A stretch of 64,000 bases of DNA, taken from the NCBI GenBank assembly GCA_937926105.1, contig CALANS010000130.1, forward strand, positions 89,922 to 153,921. The letters run 5' to 3'. This DNA comes from an uncultured Actinomycetes bacterium. GTDB lineage: Bacteria; Actinomycetota; Actinomycetes; Mycobacteriales; Nakamurellaceae. Position 1 is the first letter of the stretch; the number at the start of each line of letters is the position of its first letter. The position numbers and the translations under genes were made by a program. The notes below the pieces were generated by a model, which saw only the letters and a program-made list of their open reading frames with translations, did not search any database and was not told where the DNA came from. This document shows, piece after piece, positions 34,900-43,258 of this stretch.

Positions 34900-36135
34900 G
34901 TGAATGCCACGAGCAACGTCCTGATCACCGGCTGCAACCTGGTTGACGGAGTCACCGAGCGGGCCCGGCCGAACACCGACCTGCTGATCGCCGATGGCCG
35001 CATCGTGCTGGCCGGTCCGCCGGACGTCGTGCGGGCGGCCGGACCGGCAGACCATGCGACGATCGACCTGCACGGCGCCTTCGTCACCGCCGGATTACTC
35101 AATATGCACACCCACTTCTCGCTCTCGCTGCCCGGTCCGGGCGGCGATGCCGTGCGCGCGCTCACCTCGCACGCCCTGGCTCTGTACATGGCCTCCGGCG
35201 CTCGCCGCACGTTGCTCGGCGGGGTGACCACGGTGCGCTGCGTGGCGGAGAAGGAGCACGCCGACTTCGCGCTGCGCGAGGCCATCGACACGGGCCTGGC
35301 GGCCGGTCCACGGATCTTCACCGCTGGCCGGGCACTGGTATGTACCGGCGGCCACGGGCATGACGGGACGGACACCCTGGAGTGCGACGGGGCCGACGGC
35401 TTCCGGCGCGGCGTCCGCGCCCAGGTCTCGGCCGGTGCCGACCTGATCAAGATCATGATCTCCGGCGGGATCGCCGGCGAGCACGAGAAGATCAGCACTC
35501 CCCAGCTGACCGAGGACGAGATTCGGGCGGCGATCGACACGGCGCATTCCTGGGGCCGGAGGGTGACGGCGCATGCGGGGCCGGCACCGATCATCAAGAC
35601 GGCGGTGGACCTCGGCCTGGACTGCGTGGAGCACGGCTATCAGCTCACTCCAGACGTGGCCGGAACGATGGCGCAGCGGAGAACGCATCTCGTTCCCACG
35701 CTGATCGTCACCCGCTGCAAGGAATTCTTCGATTCGCTCGGCGTCCCAGAATGGATGCAGCGGCGATCGCTGGGCGCCGGCGAGCGGCACGTGCAAAGCT
35801 ACCGGATGGCGTTGGAGGCGGGGGTGCCGGTGATGCTGGGCAGCGACATGCCGCCGTTCTGGTCAATCGACGGGACCACCGCCACCATCAGGGAACTGGA
35901 GTACATGGCCGAGTTCGGGTTGCCCCCGATCAAGGCGCTGCGGGCCGCCACCATCGTGCCGGCCACCTGGCTCGGTGTCGGCGACGAGATCGGCACGGTG
36001 CAGCCGGGCAAGCGCGCAGATCTGATCGCGATGGACGAAGACCCCACCGAGAACATCTCGGCGCTGCGGTCGCTGCGTTGGGTGATGAAGGGTGGCGCCG
36101 TGGTGCGAGACGATCGAGCGGGGGTGACGGGATGA
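34900..36135 (+). CDS. Metal-dependent amidohydrolase
   Basis: 411 residues, GTG start. The amidohydrolase site is complete: MHTHFSL (HxH), the Lys of DLIKIMISGG, VTAHAGP, VEHGYQ and the Asp of LGSDMPPF. It is closest in pattern to the prolidase-like subgroup that cleaves N-substituted amino acids or Xaa-Pro dipeptides, rather than to dihydroorotase or imidazolonepropionase. Two zinc ions are expected. There is no signal peptide, so it acts in the cytoplasm, presumably on a compound brought in by the nearby transporter. A GATAGA box eight bases before the GTG hints at a leaderless transcript. Its stop overlaps the next ATG. Confidence 0.88.
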   Translation: MNATSNVLITGCNLVDGVTERARPNTDLLIADGRIVLAGPPDVVRAAGPADHATIDLHGAFVTAGLLNMHTHFSLSLPGPGGDAVRALTSHALALYMASGARRTLLGGVTTVRCVAEKEHADFALREAIDTGLAAGPRIFTAGRALVCTGGHGHDGTDTLECDGADGFRRGVRAQVSAGADLIKIMISGGIAGEHEKISTPQLTEDEIRAAIDTAHSWGRRVTAHAGPAPIIKTAVDLGLDCVEHGYQLTPDVAGTMAQRRTHLVPTLIVTRCKEFFDSLGVPEWMQRRSLGAGERHVQSYRMALEAGVPVMLGSDMPPFWSIDGTTATIRELEYMAEFGLPPIKALRAATIVPATWLGVGDEIGTVQPGKRADLIAMDEDPTENISALRSLRWVMKGGAVVRDDRAGVTG

Positions 36136-36503
36136 GCGAACAGCCGGCCGGCCCGGGCGGTGCCGCACCAGTGGGTCCGCCCAGCGACGACGGCGACATG
36201 GAGCTGTACGACCTGCGGGTGACGGTGGAGCGGATCGAGGGTCGCTCGGTGTGCGGGATGGCGGTCGGCGACTACTTCGAGCTGGTCAACAGCGCGGAGT
36301 TGCGGATCCCCGCCGGCCAGCACTTCTGCATCTTCGCCCTGCAGTCGGTGCTGCCGCTGCTGCCGGCCAAACAGCGGCAGTTGCCCGAGAACGATTGGCT
36401 GGAACGCGATTCGCTGGTCTGCTGCCCCGATCCGGAGGAGCGAGTGGTGATGCGCATCGAGCGCATCGGCCGGCGGCGCATGCGCTCATCCGATCTCACC
36501 TGA
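36132..36503 (+). CDS. TIGR04076 family protein
   Basis: 123 residues; the ATG overlaps the amidohydrolase stop (ATGA). After a 23-residue Pro/Gly lead, the family pattern is clear: MELYDLRVTVERIEGRS, VGDYFELVNSAELRIP, FALQSVLPLLPAKQ and CCPDPEERVVMRIERI. No activity is known for TIGR04076. Cysteines at about 43, 65 and 97-98 could be functional. Coupling to an amidohydrolase suggests an accessory or second catalytic step. Confidence 0.8.
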   Translation: MSEQPAGPGGAAPVGPPSDDGDMELYDLRVTVERIEGRSVCGMAVGDYFELVNSAELRIPAGQHFCIFALQSVLPLLPAKQRQLPENDWLERDSLVCCPDPEERVVMRIERIGRRRMRSSDLT

Positions 36504-36574
36504 GGCCGGTGGGCAGACCTGACGATCGGTCGGCCCGGGCGATGCGACCACCCGACACGCCCGCCGCGGGCGGG

Positions 36575-37303
36575 TCACACCGGGAAGATGCGGCTGGCTG
36601 GGTCGAGTTCCCGGCGGCGTACCTCCGCGTCGATAACCTCCGCATCGAAGACCCCGGCCGGGTCGGCACCGGTCGCCATGTACTTGCGGGCGGCGGCGAA
36701 TTCGATCAGCCACAGGTCGTAGATGCGGCGCAGCTCGTCCAGCGGCGCCGGATGCTCGTCCACCCGCAGCGACAGGTCCGGGTATTCCTCGGCGCCGTAG
36801 ATCAGGATCCCGGCGGACTGCTGGCCGCGGGCGTCCCCGCCCGCCTGCTGGCCGGCGGCCATCGCGCCGAGCAGACGATCGACGAACGGCGCGTCCGGCT
36901 CCTCCAGGTACGCCTCCAGCGTGGCCTGGACGACGCCCGGCCCGGCCAACAGGTTGCCCGCCACCGAGACTCCGTCACCGCTGCGATGGCCGGCCCACGG
37001 CACGCACGCGGACCCGGTGTGCGCCGCCACCCGCCCGGAAGAATCCACCAGATGCACCTGACGGTGCTCCCGGCCGTGATCGGGTTCGAGCAGCCCGGCC
37101 AGGGCGGCCTCGGCCGGAACGCCCTCGCGCAACAGCCGCAGCCCGCGCGGGCCGTAGGTGGGGTTGATGGTCGCCTGGGTGGACAGCGCTCCCACCCCGG
37201 CCGCCACATTGAGGCAAAGGCCGGCCGCCGCAACGAATCTGGTCGCAACGGCGGCACCGAACGCGCCGGTCCGCGCATCGCGGGCAACGATGGACCAGGT
37301 CAT
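36575..37303 (-). CDS. DUF1028 (predicted Ntn-hydrolase) protein
   Basis: 242 residues beginning MTWSIVARDARTGAFGAAV, the standard DUF1028 start. It continues GVGALSTQATINPTYGPRGL and VSVAGNLLAGPGVVQATLEAY. Family members are predicted N-terminal-nucleophile hydrolases, with the residue after Met (here Thr) the likely nucleophile after processing. They are often found with peptide transporters and peptidases. It is convergent with the TIGR04076 gene across 71 bases. The C-terminal 40 residues contain LIEFAAARKYMATGADPAG. It probably cleaves an amide in the same pathway as the amidohydrolase. Confidence 0.85.
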   Translation of the reverse strand: MTWSIVARDARTGAFGAAVATRFVAAAGLCLNVAAGVGALSTQATINPTYGPRGLRLLREGVPAEAALAGLLEPDHGREHRQVHLVDSSGRVAAHTGSACVPWAGHRSGDGVSVAGNLLAGPGVVQATLEAYLEEPDAPFVDRLLGAMAAGQQAGGDARGQQSAGILIYGAEEYPDLSLRVDEHPAPLDELRRIYDLWLIEFAAARKYMATGADPAGVFDAEVIDAEVRRRELDPASRIFPV

Positions 37304-37324
37304 CGGTCACCAGCCGGGGCCGGC

Positions 37325-37480
37325 CTATTCGTGCCGCAAAACGATGTCGTAGACGGTGAACTCACCGGTGCCCTCCCATTCATGTGTGATCATCAGTCTA
37401 TCGGCCGCGAGGCACCGCACGGTGGCGGCACGACCATCGAGGAACACGATCGACCGCGTTAGATCGGCCTGGCCGACCCC
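37325..37480 (-). pseudogene. Displaced C-terminal fragment of the neighbouring gene
   Basis: This frame encodes ADLTRSIVFLDGRAATVRCL and ends HEWEGTGEFTVYDIVLRHE, a plausible beta-rich protein end without its own start or ribosome site; a GTG at 37447 would give only 40 residues. Adding one G to the run that is CCCC at 37477-37480 on plus would fuse it to the hypothetical gene at 37459-38184 for a total of about 286 residues. I read it as the lost C-terminus of that gene. Confidence 0.5.
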
Positions 37481-38184
37481 GCGACCTTGGCGACGACCTC
37501 GCACACCCACGGATAGCGTGAGATCTCGTCGGCGAAGGCGTCCACGTCGTGGATGCCGAGCAGCAGCCGCATCGCTGGCGGCTCCACAGCAGGGCCGAAC
37601 CGCCCCGGCACCGCCGTCGCGGGAGGCCCGGCCTGGAAGGCGTGACGCAGGGCGGCGTTCACCTCCCGGTGTCGGCCGTCCCGCAGAATGCGGGCGGCGT
37701 CACGGGCGACCCGGGCGCGGCGCTCCTCGCGCGACGGCCGGTCCGGACGAGAGAAGTGGTGCCAGTAGGTGTCGCCGTGAAACTCCCACCGGAGCGCGAA
37801 TTCGATGTGAAATACCGCGTGCTGGCCGATCAGGTCCGCCGGCAGCAGGCTCTCGAAGTACGCGACCTGCTCATGCGGGGCAGCACGATAGAGGTCAGCG
37901 TCGGCGCGGACGGTGCGGACGGCCCATCGGGTGAGCGGCCCGAGCTTGTCACCCACCCGGCGGTCGAACACCATCGAGTTGATGCTCGACGTGCGACGTC
38001 CCTCCCGGAAGTCGGGGTCGAATTCGCCAGGATCGGCTCCGCGGTCCAGGCCACGCAGCGCATCACGCTCACGGGAACGCGCGGCCCGGTGAATCCGACG
38101 ACGCTCGTCACGAGCGCTCTTCCGGTAGGTTGAGGGCAGCACACTCCGCTGAATGTTCTTGATCTTCTCGTCGTGGTTGCGCAC
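37459..38184 (-). CDS. Hypothetical protein, probably truncated by a frameshift
   Basis: 241 residues. I chose the GTG at 38184 because GAGGAG is 8 bases upstream; the GTG at 38193 would be too close to it. The N-terminus is basic and helical (RSARDERRRIHRAARSRERD). The middle contains SSINSMVFDRRVGDKLGPLT and LRWEFHGDTYWHHFSRPDRP. No family was recognised. The protein ends KVAGSARPI just where the downstream fragment picks up in another frame. The gene lies at the distal end of the island next to another damaged gene. Confidence 0.6.
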   Translation of the reverse strand: MRNHDEKIKNIQRSVLPSTYRKSARDERRRIHRAARSRERDALRGLDRGADPGEFDPDFREGRRTSSINSMVFDRRVGDKLGPLTRWAVRTVRADADLYRAAPHEQVAYFESLLPADLIGQHAVFHIEFALRWEFHGDTYWHHFSRPDRPSREERRARVARDAARILRDGRHREVNAALRHAFQAGPPATAVPGRFGPAVEPPAMRLLLGIHDVDAFADEISRYPWVCEVVAKVAGSARPI

Positions 38185-38244
38185 GACGCACACTCCTCGT
38201 GACCACCAGCGGCCGAACAGCGGGTTCGGCCTGGCGTCCTGGGG

Positions 38245-38592
38245 TCACCCTTGCTTCTTCGGCATCAGCGGCTCCTCTCCGTCACGTGAGCAGTAGAGCA
38301 GGATCCCGAAACAGACGCACCATGGCAAGGGGTTTTTCGGCCACCCGCCGTCCGAGCCCGGGTTCCTGCCCGGCTCCGGCCGAGACTCGTTGCGCACGCG
38401 CACCACGGCCCGTCCGCGGGCCAGTCGGGATCGGTGAACGCGACCGGCTTGCCGGTGGCGCGGGCGTAGGCGATCTCCCTGCGCGTGGGTCAGGGCACGG
38501 TTTGCCGCGCTCACCTCGTCCGCGAACCGAGGAGAGGCGCAGACGCAGACAATGTCGGGTCGGTCGCGGCTCAGTCCTTTCGGATCGAACGA
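38245..38592 (-). pseudogene. Decayed or mis-sequenced gene with two compensating frameshifts
   Basis: Frame A reads GLSRDRPDIVCVCASPRFAD and then ANRALTHAQ. At a GGG run (CCC at 38477-38479 on plus) sense shifts to frame B, EIAYARATGKPVAFTDPDWP. About 60 bases later it returns to frame A (VVRVRNESRPEPG), which runs to MPKKQG and a TGA. One extra and one missing G restore a continuous protein of about 116 residues. The middle resembles nucleoside 2-deoxyribosyltransferase/DUF4406-like folds (VCVCASxRF ... GKPVAFTDPD), a weak assignment. No start codon is visible; a TGA precedes the frame. The rest of 38185-38721 holds nothing else convincing apart from the antitoxin leader. Confidence 0.5.
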
Positions 38593-38721
38593 TCAGAGCA
38601 CCTGTGCGCGTCAGCAACACAGGCAGAAACGTCGGCTCGCCCATTCTCCCGACCGAGGATGGAACTGTGGGTTCCGATCTGCGCAGCTGGAATGTCTGAC
38701 ACGGGTACTACACTTGAATCC

Positions 38722-39000
38722 ATGCGAACGGTCACCAAGCGCGATCTCAACCAGCGTACGGCGGCGGTGCTCGACCTGGTCACCGACACGGACGAAGTCG
38801 TGGTCACCGAGCGAGGAAAACCGCGCTGGCGGGTCAGAGCTGTCCACGATCGGGACACGGCACTGGCGCGACTGGCGCGGGAAGGCCGGTACACCCCGCC
38901 AGCGGCAGAGCCCGCGCCGTGGCCCCAGCATCCGGGGGGACCCGCATACACCGAATCCGAGGCCGAGGCGCTGCTCGACGACATGCGCGGGGACCGCTGA
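38722..39000 (+). CDS. Antitoxin of the Phd/YefM (VapB-like) type
   Basis: 92 residues from the ATG at 38722, which lies 8 bases after a TACACT box and may be translated leaderless. The N-terminal 45 residues fit the Phd/YefM DNA-binding fold (KRDLNQRTAAVLDLVTDTDE, then VVVTERGKPRWRVRAV). The acidic C-terminus (ESEAEALLDDMRGD) should wrap the toxin. It is followed after three bases by the PIN toxin gene. These antitoxins repress their own promoter and block toxin RNase activity. Confidence 0.85.
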   Translation: MRTVTKRDLNQRTAAVLDLVTDTDEVVVTERGKPRWRVRAVHDRDTALARLAREGRYTPPAAEPAPWPQHPGGPAYTESEAEALLDDMRGDR

Positions 39001-39003
39001 TCC

Positions 39004-39402
39004 GTGGCCCTGGTCTATCTCGACTCGTCGGTGGCACTCCGCACGATCCTGGACGTCCCCGAGCGCGAGCATCTGCAATCGTGGATGCAACGGGCGGGCG
39101 CGACCTTCGTCTCATCCCGCTTGCTGCGCACGGAGGTGATCCGCGTGCTACGGCGAGACGGCAGGCCGCTCACCGACGGTGCGCCGCTGCTGGATCGCGT
39201 CGGGCTGGTCGATCTCGGTCGCGAGACCCATACGGTCGCCGAATCCATCGAGCGGCACGTCAAGACGCTCGATGCCCTGCACCTCGCGACCGCGATCCTG
39301 ATCGGTGAGCCGGTCACGATAGCGACGCACGACACGATGATGAAGGTCGTCGCCGAGCATCTGGGCCTGCTCGTCACGGACCCCATCGAAACGCAGGAAT
39401 AG
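39004..39402 (+). CDS. vapC: VapC-type PIN-domain toxin
   Basis: 132 residues, GTG start. The PIN acidic residues are visible: the first Asp in VYLDSSVALR, the Glu in LLRTEVIRVLRR, and the C-terminal Asp pair in VKTLDALHLATA and IATHDTMM. VapC toxins cut RNA, often tRNA, and arrest growth when the antitoxin is degraded. The pair lies at the edge of the pdxT-pdxS island, where such modules often settle, and may stabilise it. Vap modules also occur in this syntenic stretch of M. tuberculosis. Confidence 0.88.
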   Translation: MALVYLDSSVALRTILDVPEREHLQSWMQRAGATFVSSRLLRTEVIRVLRRDGRPLTDGAPLLDRVGLVDLGRETHTVAESIERHVKTLDALHLATAILIGEPVTIATHDTMMKVVAEHLGLLVTDPIETQE

Positions 39403-39419
39403 CAGGCCTCGGCGACCGA

Positions 39420-39665
39420 TCACCATTCGTCCGGCACCTCGGCCACGCGGGAGTTCACCGTGCGACGCAGCTCGACGGACTCATCACCTGGCTGCCCGAC
39501 GGCGTCGATCGCATCATCGATCTTCGTCGTCAGATCGGCGTCGGTCAACTCGTCCGCGTGCTGCTCGGCAGCGCATCGGTAGAACACCGACCAGGCCAGC
39601 CCGTGCCCGCGCGACACGATCGAAACCCCCTGCGGCGCGGCGCGGAGGAAGATCGTCATCTTCAT
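39420..39665 (-). CDS. Small hypothetical protein
   Basis: 81 residues, starting MKMTIFLRAAPQGVSIVSRG and rich in Asp/Glu/Ala in the second half (DADLTTKIDDAIDAVG). No ribosome site stands out; the second ATG six bases downstream is as good. No family recognised. It lies between the toxin (convergent) and pdxS. Codon periodicity looks acceptable but I would not insist on it. Confidence 0.45.
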   Translation of the reverse strand: MKMTIFLRAAPQGVSIVSRGHGLAWSVFYRCAAEQHADELTDADLTTKIDDAIDAVGQPGDESVELRRTVNSRVAEVPDEW

Positions 39666-39756
39666 GAATCCGACGGTACGGCTCTCCTACCTGGGTCGCC
39701 GAGGGGCGCACCGAATCGGCATGCCCCTCGATCGAGGCAGATGTCACTCGGCGACA

Positions 39757-40677
39757 TCACCAGCCGCGGTCGGCCAGCCGGTGCGGCACCGGGATGTCGT
39801 CGACGTTGATGCCGACCATCGCCTCGCCCAGCCCGCGGGACACCTTGGCCAGCATGTCCGGGTCGTCGTGGAACGTGGTCGCCTTGACGATCGCCTCGGC
39901 CCGCGCGGCCGGATTGCCAGACTTGAAGATGCCGGAGCCGACGAACACACCCTCGGCACCCAGCTGCATCATCATCGCCGCGTCGGCCGGCGTGGCGATC
40001 CCGCCCGCGGTGAACAGCACTACCGGCAGCTTGCCGGCCCGGGCGACCTCGGCCACCAGCTCGTACGGCGCCTGTAGTTCCTTGGCGGCGTGGAACAGCT
40101 CGTCCGGCGAGAGGGAGGTCAACCGGCGAATCTCGGCGCCGATGGAGCGCATGTGCGTGGTCGCATTGGACACGTCACCAGTGCCGGCCTCCCCCTTGGA
40201 CCGGATCATGGCGGCGCCCTCGGTGATCCGCCGCAGCGCCTCTCCCAGGTTGGTGGCGCCGCACACGAACGGCACGGTGAACGCCCACTTGTCGATGTGG
40301 TGGGTGTAGTCGGCCGGGGTGAGCACCTCGGACTCGTCGATGTAGTCCACCCCGAGGGACTGCAGGATCTGCGCCTCCACGAAATGCCCGATGCGCGCCT
40401 TGGCCATCACCGGGATGGAGACCGCCTCGATGATGCCGGTGATCATGTCGGGGTCGCTCATCCGAGCCACACCGCCCTGCGCGCGGATATCCGCAGGCAC
40501 TCGCTCCAGGGCCATCACGGCAACGGCGCCGGCATCCTCGGCGATCTTGGCCTGCTCAGGGGTAACGACGTCCATGATGACGCCGCCCTTCAACATCTCG
40601 GCCATGCCGCGCTTGACCCGGGCGGTGCCGGTGGTGGGGGTGGCGTTGTCGGCGATGTCGAACTGCTCGGTGGACAC
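39757..40677 (-). CDS. pdxS: Pyridoxal 5'-phosphate synthase lyase subunit PdxS
   Basis: 306 residues from the GTG at 40677, nine bases after AGGAG; upstream ATGs give an unsupported extension. The TIM-barrel motifs are complete: [20 protein letters not shown] (with the Asp and Lys of the active site), [51 protein letters not shown] and [11 protein letters not shown]. It condenses ribose 5-phosphate, glyceraldehyde 3-phosphate and ammonia from PdxT into PLP. The partner gene is 19 kb away, across the accessory island. Confidence 0.96.
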   Translation of the reverse strand: MSTEQFDIADNATPTTGTARVKRGMAEMLKGGVIMDVVTPEQAKIAEDAGAVAVMALERVPADIRAQGGVARMSDPDMITGIIEAVSIPVMAKARIGHFVEAQILQSLGVDYIDESEVLTPADYTHHIDKWAFTVPFVCGATNLGEALRRITEGAAMIRSKGEAGTGDVSNATTHMRSIGAEIRRLTSLSPDELFHAAKELQAPYELVAEVARAGKLPVVLFTAGGIATPADAAMMMQLGAEGVFVGSGIFKSGNPAARAEAIVKATTFHDDPDMLAKVSRGLGEAMVGINVDDIPVPHRLADRGW

Positions 40678-40880
40678 GGTGTGGGCTCCTGGCATGGGGC
40701 GGCGACGCACGCCGCACAGCGTAGTGGCGCGCCGGATGCGCGCCCACCTGCGATTTTACGCCGGTGTACGGACCTCCCGATCCGCGGGCGCGGCCGACCG
40801 CCGGCACGTCGCCCGGCCGCGGCGGCGAGGCCACCGCAGGTCGGTCACCGCAGTCACGCGGGCGCCCCGGCCGGGCCGCG

Positions 40881-42011
40881 TCAGTGCTGGCTCACCGAGG
40901 AGGACTGCGGCGCCAGCAGCACCCAGGTCCGTCCCACGCGGAGCCGCACCGGTTTGCCCTTCTCGTCCACGAACTTCGTGGGATCCGACTCCGCCTTGCG
41001 GCTCCAGGTGCCGGAGATCGCTCGGCCGTTCCGGTACAGGGTGAACGTCCCGGAGCCGACGGTGCGCGAGAGATAGGACGGGTTCCCGATCGGGTCGAGC
41101 TGGCCGTCGGGGACGTCACGCACATGCTGCACCAGCACGTTCTGCACGTACACCTTCCGGCCGTGCTGGTCGACATAGGGCGATCCGGCGTGCTGCGCCA
41201 AATACTTGCCATAGGCACCACCGGTGTAGCTGAACTGGTAGCTCCCGGCCAGCATCGTCACGTCGATCGTTGAGACCTTGGGCGCCTTGCCGAGCCGCGC
41301 GTCCTTGCCGGCGAAGGTGAAGCCCATGTAGCGAGCCTTGCCCTGACCGGCGTGGTTCTTGGCGATGGTCTGCAGGTTGGCGTGCAGGTTGTGCGTTCCG
41401 TCGCCGAAGGAGGAGCGCCAGAAACCACCGGCCCCCGCGTCGTTGAGCACGCCGACCAGCGACGAGTCACCCAACGCGCGCACCCAGCGGGGGGCGCCAC
41501 CGGATCCGACCAGGATCGGCTTGCCGTAGCTGGGCAGCAGCTCCATATCGGTCGAGCGAATGCTGCGCACCGCGCCGACCTCGGTGGGCAGGTCGGTGTG
41601 GAAGACCGCGATGAGCCGGGTCAGCCCGCCCTCCACCTGCTCGGTGTAGATGATGTCGGCGGCGGTGATGCCGAACTGCGGGAAGCCCGCCGCGGTGTTG
41701 TCGATCTTGACGACCAGCACCGGGTTCTTCGAGAGCTTCCACCCGGTCAGCGGATCCTTCGGCGCCGGCTTGGGTTTGGGCTTGCGGGACGTGGTGCTGC
41801 TGGACGTGGCGCTGCTCGACGAACTCGACGAGGAACTCGAGGTGACCATGCTGGACGTCGTGGGGGTCGGTGACGGGCTCGTCGAGGAGCTGGTTGCGAC
41901 CGTCGAGGTGCTGGCGGAGGTGGTCGGCGGAGTATCGGGGCTACCGCTGCAGGCCACGACGAGCGCGGCGACGGCAACGAGCACCGCGGTGGCGGCGTGT
42001 TGGGAGCGCAT
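40881..42011 (-). CDS. DUF3048 (YerB-like) lipoprotein
   Basis: 376 residues from the ATG at 42011. The lipoprotein signal MRSQHAATAVLVAVAALVV is followed by the lipobox VACS. Residues about 25-80 are almost pure Ser/Thr/Pro. The DUF3048 domain follows, with LVVKIDNTAAGFPQFGI, IYTEQVEGGLTRLIAVFHTD, VGAVRSIRSTD and the C-terminal half SGTWSRKAESDPTKF. YerB-like proteins are surface lipoproteins of unknown activity with a fold related to murein-active enzymes. It is probably exported and spans part of the wall through the Ser/Thr stretch. Confidence 0.85.
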   Translation of the reverse strand: MRSQHAATAVLVAVAALVVACSGSPDTPPTTSASTSTVATSSSTSPSPTPTTSSMVTSSSSSSSSSSATSSSTTSRKPKPKPAPKDPLTGWKLSKNPVLVVKIDNTAAGFPQFGITAADIIYTEQVEGGLTRLIAVFHTDLPTEVGAVRSIRSTDMELLPSYGKPILVGSGGAPRWVRALGDSSLVGVLNDAGAGGFWRSSFGDGTHNLHANLQTIAKNHAGQGKARYMGFTFAGKDARLGKAPKVSTIDVTMLAGSYQFSYTGGAYGKYLAQHAGSPYVDQHGRKVYVQNVLVQHVRDVPDGQLDPIGNPSYLSRTVGSGTFTLYRNGRAISGTWSRKAESDPTKFVDEKGKPVRLRVGRTWVLLAPQSSSVSQH

Positions 42012-42193
42012 GCACGTCCCTTTCACAGGTGAGCTGGCGGGGTCGGTGACGCGGGGATCCGGCGGCGCCACCGTGGCGGGTATCGCCCCTGCCACGGTAG
42101 CGACTGCCATCGCGGGCCGACGCCGATGAACCCCGCGCCGCGCTCATCTGGCCGGTGGGATCACCCACCCGGTCTAATCGCCGCTGGGGAGGG

Positions 42194-43171
42194 TCAGTCG
42201 ATGGCTTCCGGAATGTCCGGGGTGACCCTGGTGTGCACCATCCGTGCCGCATCGGGCAGTCGGTCGATCAGCTCAACCGGGTAGACCGGGTCTGCCAATG
42301 TCGCCAGCTCGGCCGGAGTCACCCAGCGGCACTCGGTGATGGTCGCCCGCTCCAGTGCGGTGAAGCCCGCCGTGTCCGGGACCACGGTCTCGGTCACCCG
42401 CGCGGTGAAGAAGAACGAGGTCTGCTCGGTGTCGGTGGGGAAGCTGAACCGGGCGGTGCGCCGCCAGATCGGCCCGACCAGGTCGGCGGACCGCAGCCGC
42501 ACCCCGGTCTCCTCGGCCAGCTCGCGCAGCGCCGCGTCCACCAGATCCTCCCCCGGGCGCAACCCCCCACCGGGCGTGAACCAATAGACGTGGCCATCGG
42601 GCTCGGTGGCGTGCAGCAGCAACACCCGGCCCTCGCCGTCCAGCAGCACCACCCGGCCCGCGGTGCGCCGCACCGGGCCGGCTCCGGCTTCCTCCGGCAG
42701 TTCGAAGTAGTCCGGCAGCAGCGCCCGCCCGGCGAGCCGGAAGAACCGGGTGAACCAGGAGGCACGCAGTGCGCGGGTGTCGCGGACGGCGTCGTTGTAG
42801 AACCGCCGAGCCAGCAGGACCCGCTCGGCGGCGTCCGACAGCTCCGCGGCCAGCTCGGCTTGTTGCTGCGGCGAGATCTGCGCCAGCATCCGGGACAGGG
42901 CGGTCTCGGCCTCGTCCCGGTGCGCCCGGTCGGCGGCGTCGGCGGCATCGGCGAGCCGGTGCAGATCGTTGGCGTAGCCGTGATCCAACCGCCCGGCTGC
43001 GGCCAGTGCCCGGGCGGCGACGATCCGCCGGGCCAGCGCTCCGTCCAACGCCGCCCACGCCGCCTGGGTGCGTACATGCAGCCGGTCCAGGCGATTCGCC
43101 GTCAGCCACAGCCGGAAGGCGGCCAGCAACAGCAGTACCACGACGATGACGATGATCGTGGTGGTCAACAC
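42194..43171 (-). CDS. Membrane LemA-like/Nudix hydrolase
   Basis: 325 residues from the GTG at 43171 (VLTTTIIVIVVVLLLLAAF). One N-terminal helix and a long helical region resembling LemA (RLDRLHVRTQAAWAALDGAL, about 25-145) precede a Nudix domain. The Nudix box is GGGLRPGEDLVDAALRELAE followed by ETGVRL, with all catalytic glutamates. Nudix enzymes hydrolyse nucleoside diphosphate-linked compounds. The same unusual architecture occurs in M. tuberculosis Rv2609c, directly upstream of pimA, as here. The substrate is unknown, but a link to PIM or wall precursors is suggested by context. Confidence 0.88.
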   Translation of the reverse strand: MLTTTIIVIVVVLLLLAAFRLWLTANRLDRLHVRTQAAWAALDGALARRIVAARALAAAGRLDHGYANDLHRLADAADAADRAHRDEAETALSRMLAQISPQQQAELAAELSDAAERVLLARRFYNDAVRDTRALRASWFTRFFRLAGRALLPDYFELPEEAGAGPVRRTAGRVVLLDGEGRVLLLHATEPDGHVYWFTPGGGLRPGEDLVDAALRELAEETGVRLRSADLVGPIWRRTARFSFPTDTEQTSFFFTARVTETVVPDTAGFTALERATITECRWVTPAELATLADPVYPVELIDRLPDAARMVHTRVTPDIPEAID

Positions 43172-43258
43172 ACGCCCCCGTCTCCGCCGATGGTATGTCC
43201 CATCCTGCCCGGACCGTCGGGGCACGGATCACCCGGACTCACCCCGAACGGTGCGCCC

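Noticed and set aside
38245..38265. Six-codon leader peptide MPKKQG behind GGAGAGGAG
   Set aside because: It is the in-frame end of the frameshifted gene at 38245-38592, so a separate regulatory peptide is not needed to explain it.
20116..39756. Integrative element or prophage between pdxT and pdxS
   Set aside because: No integrase, transposase, phage structural gene or flanking direct repeat was seen; the island seems to be accumulated insertions rather than one element.
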